NCBI GenBank assembly: GCA_002104905.1
Contig: MCFE01000254.1
Span: forward strand, 49,552-113,551
DNA: 64,000 nucleotides
Direction of reading: 5' to 3'
Origin: Basidiobolus meristosporus CBS 931.73
Lineage: Eukaryota; Basidiobolomycota; Basidiobolomycetes; Basidiobolales; Basidiobolaceae
This document shows, in pieces, positions 12,082 through 21,894 of the stretch. The notes below the pieces were generated by a model. It was not told where the DNA came from and did not search any database. It saw only the letters and a list, made by a program, of their open reading frames with translations. Position 1 is the stretch's first letter. Every line of letters begins with the position of its first letter. A program made the position numbers and the translations under genes.

Positions 12082-12264
12082 ATAAAGCAAGGAAAGCACT
12101 ATTCTGAGCAACATAAGTAAGATTGAGTAAAATTACCAGTAACTGTATCATACCACTGGCATCATGGTAGAAATTATAGTGCCAGATAGTGCTGTAGAGT
12201 GCCAGATCAATCCGGCACCATAAACAGGCTGGCACTATGTGGCACTATCCAACAGAACAAGTCT

Positions 12265-15200
12265 ATTGACTCTGGAGCTTCTCAACACTTTACACACCAA
12301 AAAGAACTTTTTACCCAATATCAAGAAATTCCAATTTATAAGGTTTTCATGGGTGACAATAGAACACTTGATGCAGTGGGAGAAGGAACTATCCAAGTAA
12401 ACCTTAGAAGCAGTGAAGGAAGCCATACACTGACCTTTAAAGAAGTACTCTATGTACCAGAAATAGCCAAGAACCTACTATCTGTAAGCAAGGCCACTGC
12501 AGAAGGACTCAGTTTCAGTTTTGACAATTCTGGATGCAGGATCACTGATCAAAATGGTGCCCATATTGCTTTGGGCATCAGAGATCAGAATCTATACAAG
12601 TTGACCTATATTCCATCATATCTGGAAGCCAATATAAGTAACTTAAATGAAGAAAAACCAATGCTTTGGCATAGGAGATTTGGACACATCAATTTTGATT
12701 ACTTGCGTAAAATGATCAAAGATCAGCTAATTTCTGGAGTGAAAATTGATCCCCCAGCTAATTTGGAGCACTGTGAAGCCTGCATATATGGGAAACAAGC
12801 CAGACAACCGTTCAAGAGCTCTGGGTTAATCAAAACTAAGAAAAAATTAGATCTAATTCACTCAGATCTGTGTGGACCTATGCAAAATTTATCCTTAGGC
12901 AGGATGAAGTATTTAATCACTTTTATTGATGATTATACAAGATACACATGGGTCTACTTCATGGAGAGAAAGGAAGAAGCTCTGTCTAAGTTCAGGGAGT
13001 TTAAAGCCATGGTGAAGAGAGAAACTGGTGAAAAAATCAAGAAAATACCCTCTGACAATGGTGGAGAATATACCTCAAAACTCTTCATCCACTTCTGCAA
13101 AATTCATGGGATAAAGCAAGAGACTACTGTACCATACTTCCCACAACAAAATGGAGTAGCAGAACAGGCTAACAGATCAATAATTGATATGGCAAGATCT
13201 ATGATCCTTGATCAAAAATTATCCTATGATTTTTGGGAGGAATCGGTTGCCACTGCTGTATATCTTAAAAATAGGAGTTATAACAGAATACTTTGTGATT
13301 CTACTCCACTTGAAGCATGGTATGGATACAGACCAAGTGCAGAACATCTAAGAATATTTGGGTGTACAGCATATGCCAAAAAACTGGCCAGAAATCAGTC
13401 AAAATTTGAGCCAAACAGTGTAAAATGCATATTTTTGGGCTACTGCAATGAGATAAGGCATACAGACTCTACAATTCCAAAGCAAAGAAGCTGATCAAGT
13501 CCAGGGATGTGTTGTTTGATGAAAATTCAAAATTTTCACAAAAAATAACATAAGATGATGATGAAAATTTGATCTCAAGTCCACCAATTGTCAGGATTGA
13601 ATCAGAGCAAAACAATGAAGATTTTTTCACTCCAGAGGACTCTACAACTGTGGTTCAGCCAGAATCAGTGCCCAGGAATATCCCAGAAGTGATTGTTCCA
13701 GTATCAAATGCCTGGAGATCCAATCAGACAAGAAATAGCCCAAACTACTAAATCAATGAGGGTACAAACTTAGCCTATGCCTATTCAGTCCATATTGATG
13801 AACTCCAGACTGTAAAAGAGGCCCTAAATAGCCCTCAGACAAAGTTTTGGAGATCTGCAATGACTGAGGAATATCAGGCCCTGATGGAAAATCAAACTTG
13901 GGACTTAGTCAAATTACCAATCAACCAAAAATCAATTGGATGCAGATGGGTCTTCAAGACAAAATACAAGGCTGATGGTACAGTTGAAAGATACAAAGCA
14001 AGACTTGTAGCCAAAGGATACTCTCAAACAAAAGGACTTGACTATACTGAGACCTTTGCACCGGTAGCCAAGTTTAATTCCATCAGATTAATATTGGCTA
14101 TTGCAGCCAAATATAAGTTTTTTATTCATCAAATGGATGTAAAAACTGCATTCTTGAATGGAGAACTTGATGAGGACATGTATATGGACCAGCCTGATGG
14201 GTTTGTTTACCAAGATAAACCCCATTTGGTCTGCAAGCTTAAAAAGTCACTATATGGTCTCAAACAATCACCAAGAGCCTGGAATTGCAAGATAGATTCT
14301 TATTTGGAATCTTTGAGTTTCAAAAGAAGTAATGCTGACTATAGTATATACTATAAGTCAGATAGAGCAAATCCAGTTCTATTAGCTCTATATGTGGATG
14401 ATCTTGTTATAGCTGCCAATAACCTAGAAACATTGGAAGAGGCTAAATCCAGCCTATCTAAGGAGTTCAAGATGTCCAATCTAGGAGAACTTAGTTACTA
14501 CTTAGGGATTAAGTTCTCCATAGACAGAAGTACCCAGACTATCACCCTAAGCCAATCCAAGTATATCCAAGATATGCTAAAGAAGTACCAAATGGAAGAC
14601 TGTAAACCAGCAGCTACCCCAATGGAGACAAACCTTAACTTGGTCAAAGCTCAACCAAATCAAGAGAGCTTGGTGCCATCTGAAAGCCCTGACTTTCCTT
14701 ATCAATCTATGGTTGGCAGTCTGATGTATATCATGCTTGGAACACGTCCAGATATCTCATATTCAGTGGGAGTTGTCAGCCAACATAATCAGAACTATGG
14801 ATCTGATCATATTGCAGCAGTTAAGCAGATTTTTAGATACCTAAAAGGAACTGCTGATATCTGCTTAAGATACACTTATAAGGATTCAGAACAGGATCTT
14901 GTGGGATACTCTGATGCTGATTGGGGATGAAATTTAGAAGACAGAAGATCTACCACAGGATACACCTTTCTTTACTGTAAAGGAGCAATTTCATGGAATT
15001 CAAGAAAGCAACCAACCATAGCACTTTCCACCACAGAGGCAGAGTATATGGCAGCCTGTGAAGCTACAAAAGAAGCAATGTGGTTAAGAAAACTTTTTAC
15101 AGATTTAGGCCTATGTCAAAAAACGCCTATTACTTTATTTCAAGATAATCAAGGATGTATACAATTAGGTAGAAATCCAACTTTTCATGCTAGAACCAAG

Positions 15201-15365
15201 CACATAGATATTAGACATCATTTCATATGTGAAGCTATAGAGAATAACTTAGTTAGCTTAGTTTACTATCCTTACAGATGAAATGATTGCAGACATATTT
15301 ACCAAACCATTAGCTAGAGACAAGTTTGAATATCTTAAGTCAAAATTAGGACTAGTCAGTATGAA
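12265..15365 (+). pseudogene. copia pol of element 2 (protease-integrase-RT-RNase H)
   Basis: Resumes at SIDSGASQHFTHQ (protease). Then GAG-pre-integrase with HHCC (WHRRFGHINFDYLRK, EHCEACIYGKQ), integrase core with HSDLCGP, SDNGGEY and NGVAEQANRS (D,D,E), to 13494 where a frameshift falls. Linker 13569-13751. Reverse transcriptase 13860-14930 is intact, with GCRWVFKTKYKADGT, MDVKTAFLNGELDE, SLYGLKQSPRAWN and YVDDLVIA (YVDD at 14391-14402). A TGA at about 14928 precedes RNase H (RSTTGYTFLYCKGAISWN, ALSTTEAEYMAACEATKE), which ends near 15281. Best-preserved pol in the window, yet still broken at about three places. Confidence 0.88.
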
Positions 15366-15383
15366 CATTCAGCTGAGTGGGAG

Positions 15384-15717
15384 TGTTGTAAAAGTTTGTA
15401 TTTCCACCTAAATATTCACCTAACTTAGTCACTTAGATCATTACCTTCAAATCCTAGAGAATACTGACCAAATTCCTTGTTGGGATTTACTTAGAATATT
15501 TACCCAGAACATGAAAATTAGATAAGTTGTCCAAACAGCTCCTAAACTTTGCACACATGTTCTTGGGACCTTCCTTAACCTATTCTACAGTGTTTGTAAT
15601 GCCAAGACCAGGTAAAAGTATAAATACTACTTTTACATTCAATAAATCATTAAGTGAAAACCACATAATCTACTTGTCCTCCCAATCACTTCCAATATCT
15701 CCAAGACTCTTACAGCA
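15384..15717 (+). repeat. 3' LTR of copia element 2
   Basis: TGTTGTAAAAG to CTTACAGCA, 334 bp, followed by GGTAC. It lacks a short segment present in the 5' LTR around the ..CCAAAATACCAGGTAC.. part. Confidence 0.9.
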
Positions 15718-15855
15718 GGTACCTGGTACTTTGTTGAATACATTCTAAGTAAATCCCAACAAGAAATTTGGTCAGTATTCTCTAGGATTTGGAGGTAATG
15801 ATCTAAGTGGCTAAGTTAGGTGAGTATTTAGGAGGAATTACAAATTTTTACAACA
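15718..15855 (-). repeat. Shared copia LTR, right part
   Basis: Begins with the GGTAC duplication (15718-15722), then continues the minus-oriented LTR broken at 7834, ending ..TTTTTACAACA at 15855. It is directly followed, in element 3 sense, by the polypurine tract and RNase H end of element 3. Confidence 0.85.
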
Positions 15856-16948
15856 CTCCCACTCAGCTAAATGTTCATACTGACTAGTCCTAATTTTGAC
15901 CTAAGATATTTAAACTTGTCCCTAGCTAATGGTTTTGAAAAATATGTCTGCAATCATTTCATCTGAAGGACAGTAAGCTAAGCTAACTAAGTTATTCTCT
16001 ATAGCTTCATGTATGAAATGATGTCTAATATCTATGTGCTTGGTTCTAGCATGAAAAGTTGGATTTCTACCTAATTGTATACATCCTTGATTATCTTGAA
16101 ATAAAGTAATAGGCATTTTTGACATAAGCCTAAATTTGTAAAAAGCATTCTTAGCCACATTGCTTCTTTTGTAGCTTCACATGCTGACATATACTCTGCC
16201 TCTGTGATAGAAAGTGCTACGGTTGGCCTTTAACATTACAGCACATGCAGTTAAAGGCACATTGTTCTTTCTTCTGGTACTTTCAAGGCTATGTCTCCCA
16301 CATTTTTAGGAGGGCATTCTTCTTCTATGACAGTATCACAAAGGCCTCTTTCTTGTAGCTGTATCCTCATCTTCACCTTCCACACTTGGTAGTTAGATCC
16401 ATCCACCTTTTCAACAGAGGGAAAATTTGAGTAATAGCAGTAGTAGACATTGCAGAGTATGACAGCTTGTGGCTCATAAGCCTGTTGTAAGAGTCTTGGA
16501 GATATTGGAAGTGATTGGGAGGACAAGTAGATTATGTGGCTTTCACTTAATGATTTATTGGATGTAGATGTAGTATTTATACTTTTACATGGTCTTGGCA
16601 TAACAAACATATAGAATAGGTTTTGGAAGGTCTCAAGTGTTGTAATTATTATGTTGTCATCTAAATATTCATGCTAACTTAGTTACATAGAGCTTATTCT
16701 TTGATTAGCATTCTGTCCTGACAAAACTTCTTGTTGGGATTTACTTATAATATTCTCACCAGATTATCAGGTACTCAGATTATGATCTTTCTCAAAGTTG
16801 GACCACTTTGAGAATTTTCATGTTCTGGGTAAATATTCTAATTAAATCCTGACAAGGAATTTGGTCAGTATTCTCTAGGATTTGAAGGTAATGATCTAAG
16901 TTACTAAGTTAGGTGAATATTTAGGTGGAATTCCAAATTTTTACAACA
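15856..16948 (-). mobile_element. Ty1/copia element 3, internally deleted
   Basis: Minus-strand copy in tandem with element 1. From the shared LTR it runs through the RNase H tail (15856-16227, with ITLFQDNQGCIQLGRNPTFH and HIDIRHHF) and jumps at about 16228 directly to the first 80 codons of gag (16228-16480, NYQVWKVKMRIQLQERGL), so most of gag, integrase and RT are deleted. Its 5' LTR spans 16483-16948 but is interrupted by about 160 bp of the same LTR in opposite orientation (16638-16800). Confidence 0.8.
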
Positions 16949-17300
16949 TTTGTAATGTTTGCCATCAAATATATTGGAAATATTTGGGCTTGATTGATAC
17001 CAAGTGCAGCACTTTATAGCTTCACAATATTTTTGTACTGCATGGGGTTCTGTAGATAGGATGGTACTGGAATATATCCAGAATGTGAGCAATTTTTCCC
17101 CTATGGTGGTGGATTCACAACAAGGGGGACAACTTGCAATGGTGACATTTTCTGATGTGAATGCCATGCAACTTTTAACACATGCTGGTATCAGGACAGT
17201 CTTGGGCCATGTTGCAAGCTGCAAGATAGTTGCCCATATGCACCATGTACATGATAAGTTGCATCCTGGATTGATCTTGGCAAGAAGCTAGAGCAATTCC
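16949..17300. other. Spacer with unassigned 95-residue frame
   Basis: A plus-strand open frame (17004-17291) exists but starts without clear context, has no recognisable motif and lies among dead retroelements. Probably remnant DNA. Confidence 0.3.
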
Positions 17301-18060
17301 TCAAAGCCCCCATTACTGATATAAGTGGACACACACTACTTCTCTAGCCAATACATTACATCCACTCCCACTGATTCCATCCCATCAGCCTATTGGATAT
17401 TTCTGTGGAACAGATACTTAATTTTTTCCCCTAGAGACATCTTTGTAGTCAAGCATCTTATCTCAAATGCATTTTCTTTGCAGCTGAGCATGACAGATGG
17501 GGGCCATTTAAGACCTTGCAGATGTTCTTTGCTGCTTTATCTTGTGCTCAGTGAGGTTACAACTTGTCTTTCCTATTTAGGCAGGTGGACTTAAGGAGGC
17601 CTTGTTTTCATTTGTACATTTGATTTTTCTCACTTTAGGTGCACTGTTCCCCCACAACAGTATCCCAAACACCTCTTTCCTGTAGCATTATTTTCATTTT
17701 AACCTTACAAACTTAGTTGTTAGAGCCATCCAACTTTTGGGAAGTGGAAGATACTCTAGTAATAGCAGAGGGAGATATTCTAGTAATACCAGTGGTAGGC
17801 ATTCTAGAGAGTAAAAGCTTGGGGCACATGGCCTGTTGTAAGAATCCAGGTGATATTGAAGTGACATTGGCAAACATGCAGTCTTTATAGTTTTTGCTTG
17901 ATGATATATTGTATGTAGAAGTGGTATTTATACCTTTACATTGCCAGGTTGAGCAAGCATGTGAAGTATGCTTAGGAAGGCCCCAAAAGCATGTGCACTA
18001 AGTCTGGGGCTGTTTAGACAACTTTGAGACTTTGAATGTCCTGGGTGCATGACATTTGGT
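17301..18060 (-). mobile_element. Degraded copia gag plus 5' LTR remnant
   Basis: The minus strand still shows pieces of the same copia gag: the region matching DEMESVGVPTTDED (about 17340-17400), the NYQVWKVK region (near 17690-17730) and the gag start next to an LTR beginning TGTTGTAAGAATCC at 17834. The LTR keeps its TATAAATAC-like box (GGTATAAATACC near 17918-17929) and fades out near 18060. Divergence is much higher than in elements 1-4, so this is an older insertion. Confidence 0.65.
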
Positions 18061-18567
18061 TAGAGTATTTTGCGCAAATGCATGTTTATAAATACAGAAT
18101 CTACAACAACCAAGACCATGGGGGAAAACGCGCCTTTATGTTGAACTCACTCCAACTCACCTGGTACAACAGTTTCGCAAAATTCAGCTTGATACATGAA
18201 TAATCTCAATCCAATGAGCCAACCAAGAAACTATGCTTTCTTCTCCAATTCCTCATGGATCAATTTAGGTAACAAGAGAGCCAGCACCGTATCCTGTTGG
18301 GAATTCAATAGACCTTGGAAGCACACCCGAAGCACACCCGAAGCATACCCAGTAACTTATTGCTCTATACAGGACAGGGTTGCGATCCAATTATTCACGG
18401 ACCAGAAATGGAATTCAATCAGTCAATGGGGTTAACTTGAAAAGGTCATGGGAAACTGATTGGTGTAGCTGGTTTAAGGGACGACACATCTCCCCATCCA
18501 TGGTGCCACGAGCGAATCTTATCGCAACCACTATAAATGATGCCCTCCCATTCGAGACTACCGTAAT
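18061..18567. other. Upstream region of nitroreductase gene
   Basis: Boundary between repeat block and gene core. It holds a short tandem repeat of about 11 bp (GAAGCACACCC, 18317-18350, about three units). No gene was recognised; an in-frame run 18196-18435 has no coding features. The promoter of the nitroreductase should lie here, but I see no clear TATA box. Confidence 0.35.
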
Positions 18568-19278
18568 ATGACCCTGCCACCCGTTTTATCACTTATCTCC
18601 GAGCGTCATTGCACCCGGTCCTTTGATAGGAACAAGCCCGTGCCCACCACCATCCTGCAGGACATACTGAATGCTGCGAAGCAAGCGCCTTCCTCACAGA
18701 ACAGCCAACCGTGGTCAGTCACCGTGGTTCAGGGGGCGAAGCGAGACGAGCTTTCTTCGGTGTTGCTGGAGGTCTATGACCGACAAGAGGACGGGGTTCA
18801 CCGTAAACCCGACTACAAGAATCGACCCGACCAGCTCTCAGACCGGTTGAAGAAGGAGGTGGATGCCTACGGCAAGGCCCTCTACGAGACACACCTGGGA
18901 CTGGATAGAGGGGATTTGGCGACCAGACGTCTGGAGTATCGACCGAACTATCAGTTTTGGAACGCGCCCGTCCACATGATCCTGCACCTCCCTCCGGAGT
19001 CGGCGCAGGGCACTTTCCTGGATGCCGGCTGCTTCCTGCAAAACATCCTGCTGGGCTGTGCCGCCTACGGTCTGGAGGCCATCCCCCAATTCTCGGTCGC
19101 CGCATACTCCCCGGTAGTGAAGAAAACGCTGGGATTGGACCCGGAGAGGATCATCGTGTGTGGTATCAGCGTCGGGTGGCCAGGGAAGGCAGACCCGGGT
19201 AGCTCGTTGGTCATGAGCGCCGGGCCTTGGCATCCACGACGACTGGAATTGGAGGAATTCGTTGATTGGCAAGAGTAA
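18568..19278 (+). CDS. FMN-dependent nitroreductase family protein
   Basis: A 236-residue single-exon protein, full length for the family. The N-terminus carries the FMN-binding signature ERHCTRSFDRNKPVP and AAKQAPSSQNSQPW. The middle has APVHMILHLPP, and the C-terminal half DAGCFLQNILLGCAAYGLEA and ERIIVCGISVGWPGKADP, the blocks that line the flavin in the nitroreductase/oxidoreductase fold. Such enzymes reduce nitro groups, quinones or enones with NAD(P)H; the physiological substrate cannot be told. The start ATG at 18568 fits the family N-terminus. Odd points: no intron although neighbours to the right have many, noticeably higher GC than the flanks, and a location at the edge of the transposon block. 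Bacterial origin by transfer is possible but fungi also have vertically inherited members. Confidence 0.85.
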   Translation: MTLPPVLSLISERHCTRSFDRNKPVPTTILQDILNAAKQAPSSQNSQPWSVTVVQGAKRDELSSVLLEVYDRQEDGVHRKPDYKNRPDQLSDRLKKEVDAYGKALYETHLGLDRGDLATRRLEYRPNYQFWNAPVHMILHLPPESAQGTFLDAGCFLQNILLGCAAYGLEAIPQFSVAAYSPVVKKTLGLDPERIIVCGISVGWPGKADPGSSLVMSAGPWHPRRLELEEFVDWQE

Positions 19279-19325
19279 CATTTGTAATTGGAGGATTCGT
19301 TGATTGGCAAGAGTAGCATTTCATG
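19246..19325 (+). repeat. Imperfect tandem duplication of the nitroreductase 3' end
   Basis: The stretch TTGGAGGAATTCGTTGATTG, followed by gcaagagtaacattt, at the end of the coding sequence is repeated about 38 bp downstream as TTGGAGGATTCGTTGATTGG with cAAGAGTAGCATTTC. The second copy lies in the 3' UTR and lacks one base that would keep the frame. Confidence 0.8.
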
Positions 19326-19362
19326 AATAAACGAGATTTATTAGCAAACAACAAGCGGCATT

Positions 19363-21613
19363 CTATTCGTAGGACGGTGGCTCGTGGGAATATCCCCTAG
19401 CAATGCCAGCCCGCCCCTCCTCCGCCTTCTCCACCTTGCTCTCGCCGAGGTCTTGCTGAAGCCCGCGGAACGAGCGAGTGCTCAGGTATTCGCCGGCAGC
19501 ACTGCCCAGAAGGGTGGAGATCTGGTTGTTTTGATCACGTAGCGTCAGGTCCTTCACGGCGTCGGTGATGCTGTCATTGTCGGCTACGGACCACAAGTCA
19601 ATCAATCCAACCTCAAACAAACAAATCAACCTCGAATGAACCTACCCTGCTTCCCGTATTTCCGGGATTGCTTGAATTGACCGGTCACCAGCGAAAAGTG
19701 TGGCTCGTCGTCGCTCTCACTGGCATCCTCCTGATCGAGTAAAATCGGTTAATACGCGGTAGCTCCAGTCGACCTGATGCCTGGTTCACTCACTGCTGCT
19801 GCTTCTCCTTCGTTAGCTTCATCTGAAGGGATGGTTAGAAGGATCTTCGGGGTCAGCCAACCGAGAGACACTCACCTCTGATTAGTTCTTGGAACTCAGT
19901 CACGTAATCTCCGGTCCACTCCTTAGTTCTAGGATGCCGGTTATTCCAGAGGGCCATGATGTCACCGGGGCAAAAACTTACTTGGACAGGGCGATCTCCA
20001 GCTCGAAAGGAGTGACCACAGGCCGGTAGAATTCCTGCAGATCGCCATGTGAGCAACGCCTCACAAACAGCACTCAGAACGGGTGTGGCCTACCTTTGAA
20101 TCGATCAGGGAATTTTCTGGACAGGCCACCAGGACGTAGATATCGATCTCCATGAAGTTGGCCATCTTCGCAACATTCAGCTTGCCCATCACGAAGACGT
20201 ACGGCTTCTTGCCGGCCTTTTGGATGAGGCTCTTGAGATGCTCGATCATACTCATGTATGATGCTAAAGAGAGCCAAGCGTTAGATGCACTCTGCTTTCT
20301 CTCGATACTCCACACCGATTCTCCTTACAAACGCCGAGAGTTCCAACCACAATCCCAACCACGTCGGCATCCTTGGCCTTTTGCACCAGGAAATATCTAC
20401 AGGATTGATCGATGAGCGAACGCTACAAGAGGGCATGGCAGACAGGTGGGAAGGACCTTTTCATGAGCGATCTATTTACCTGAGCGCTTTCTTTCCGGGT
20501 CTCTTTTGTTTCTGGTTGATAGCTGAATACCTGAAGAGCGGTTAGAGAAGATCACGTCGCTAGGCTTGCCGGGTGGGAAGGGACGTACGGTGCATTTGTT
20601 CTTCGTCATCAGGATGTTGGTCAATGTGAGGCTTTCGGTACCGATATAAAAGAGCGTGTAATCGTTGATATCTTTTCCTTCGGGGATGTTATAATTGCGA
20701 CCATTCTCCTCGGTTCCCCTGTCGCCACGGAAGGGTCAGTAAACGGGGGAGACTCAACTGGGTTGGTGTTGAAGGAACGTACTCGATCGATTCCAATCTA
20801 ACGGTGGAGACGGCCACGTTGTCGTAACCTCTCTCGCGTATCTTTGCTGCGAACTCATCTAAATCGTGGCAAGACTAAGTACAGCCCTCAGGTCACGACG
20901 TAGTGCCGAACCTTACCTATACAGTGAGCATAGATCACGTCATACACGACCCCAATCGGCTGGCTACGGTCTTGCTGAAAGAGCTCCTCAAATTTCTCCA
21001 CGCAATCCTCGGTGTCTATAGGATGTCTTCCGAACACATACAGAACAGGCATGCGAGCAGTTCTGAGGTTGAGGAGAGGATTAGACAAAGCGAGTAAGGG
21101 GCTAGATAAAACAGGCATGCTAACGGGCTGAGGCAAGAACGGCCATAGTGTATGATCAAGTCGGCTTCTGATGTGCTGGGCGGCAACCTCGTCTACACAA
21201 CAACTACCGTTTTCTCGATGAGACATTTTTTCACACGGTTTCTACCGAACCAAAACGGGACATACTTTCCGTAGGAAGTGTCGGCCAGGATGAAAATCTC
21301 CTGACCGGTGAGCTTTCGTAGGGTAGAGGCGACGTCGGCAGCGTCCGACAGCAGGTCGTCGGAAAACTGTAGCGCGACCTGACAAAGGGGGAGAACGATG
21401 AATTTCCACTCGTCCCGAACACTCCGATACTCTTTGGCTTACTCTGTGATATCCCCCCTCCAGTATAACCTTGACGCACCGCTGAACCTCATATACTTCC
21501 TGGAGCTCTTGTTGGCCAGAAACCAAGGATTTACTATGCACTTCTAGCGTACGCTCGATAACTGAGCTACCATCGTCAGCAAAGGTAGCTGGGCCTGATA
21601 AAGTAGTGGACAT
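19363..21613 (-). CDS. DPH2: Diphthamide biosynthesis protein 2 (DPH2), multi-exon
   Basis: Minus strand, start ATG at 21611-21613 ([20 protein letters not shown]), stop at 19363. Visible exons give [33 protein letters not shown] and [21 protein letters not shown] and [29 protein letters not shown]; later [20 protein letters not shown]; and at the end [20 protein letters not shown] and [14 protein letters not shown]. These match DPH2, partner of DPH1 in the iron-sulfur complex that makes the first carbon-carbon bond of diphthamide on elongation factor 2. About ten short introns; for example exon 1 ends at the GT of gtaagcc near 21448. One oddity: between [10 protein letters not shown] and DLIIHYG (about 21165-21185) the frame shifts by one base with no plausible intron, which may be a sequencing error or a real lesion. 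Confidence 0.85.
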
Positions 21614-21811
21614 GAGGACCGAAAGGTAAACACAGCCTCGACTGAGCTACATCACTTGGTTATCTGGAGCAAGTGGTCGGAATTTTTTTTGGGTTTCTGT
21701 CTAAGCCGCCAGATCATTGGCTGCAGATTGGAAATCAAAAATGACTATTTCAGTTGACTTTAATATACAAGCCATCAAGGTTTGGCTCCAGTCTACATTT
21801 ATCAAGGGGAA

Positions 21812-21872
21812 TAAAGGAGAGAGTGGGAGTGGGGGGAGTGGGGTGGGAGTGGGAGTGGGAGTGGGAGTGAGA
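21812..21872 (+). repeat. GGGAGT microsatellite
   Basis: Run of GGGAGT/GGGGAGT units just downstream of the golgin stop codon. G-rich on the plus strand and possibly able to form a quadruplex. It lies in the 3' UTR of the minus-strand gene. Confidence 0.85.
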
Positions 21873-21894
21873 GTAGGAAGTTTAGGTGTGGGAA

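Larger units (their letters stand above)
9053..12264 (+). mobile_element. PIF/Harbinger-like DNA transposon, two genes, nested in copia element 2
   Basis: The ends are inverted repeats: left AGACTTGTTCTATTG, right (reverse complement) AGACTTGTTCTGTTG, 14 of 15 matching. The element splits the copia protease reading exactly, with ATT (9050-9052 and 12265-12267) duplicated: a 3-bp target duplication, as for PIF/Harbinger. Inside are a plus-strand DDE transposase (11196-12081) and a minus-strand second gene (9602-10834), the two-gene layout known for Harbinger elements. Short subterminal motifs recur near each end: GCACAAT on the left, GTGCCA/TGGCAC on the right; these are candidate transposase-binding sites (inference). 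Confidence 0.85.
7835..15717 (+). mobile_element. Ty1/copia element 2, complete but for a nested DNA transposon
   Basis: Bounded by direct LTRs 7835-8182 (348 bp) and 15384-15717 (334 bp), both TGTTG..CA, with GGTAC target duplications. The interior has gag, protease, integrase, reverse transcriptase and RNase H in copia order. A polypurine tract (AGCTGAGTGGGAG) sits just before the 3' LTR. A 3212-bp Harbinger-like transposon is inserted at the protease active site. Without it the element is about 4.67 kb, a normal copia length. The gag start codon is TTG, there is a TAG in gag and a TGA before RNase H, so it is not autonomous. The two LTRs differ by an indel and point changes, so the insertion is not very recent. 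Confidence 0.92.

Noticed and set aside
17004-17291. 95-residue open frame
   Set aside because: No motif, no splice support, and surrounded by dead retroelement sequence.
21812-21872. GGGAGT run as an interstitial telomere
   Set aside because: Unit is GGGAGT, not TTAGGG; a simple microsatellite.
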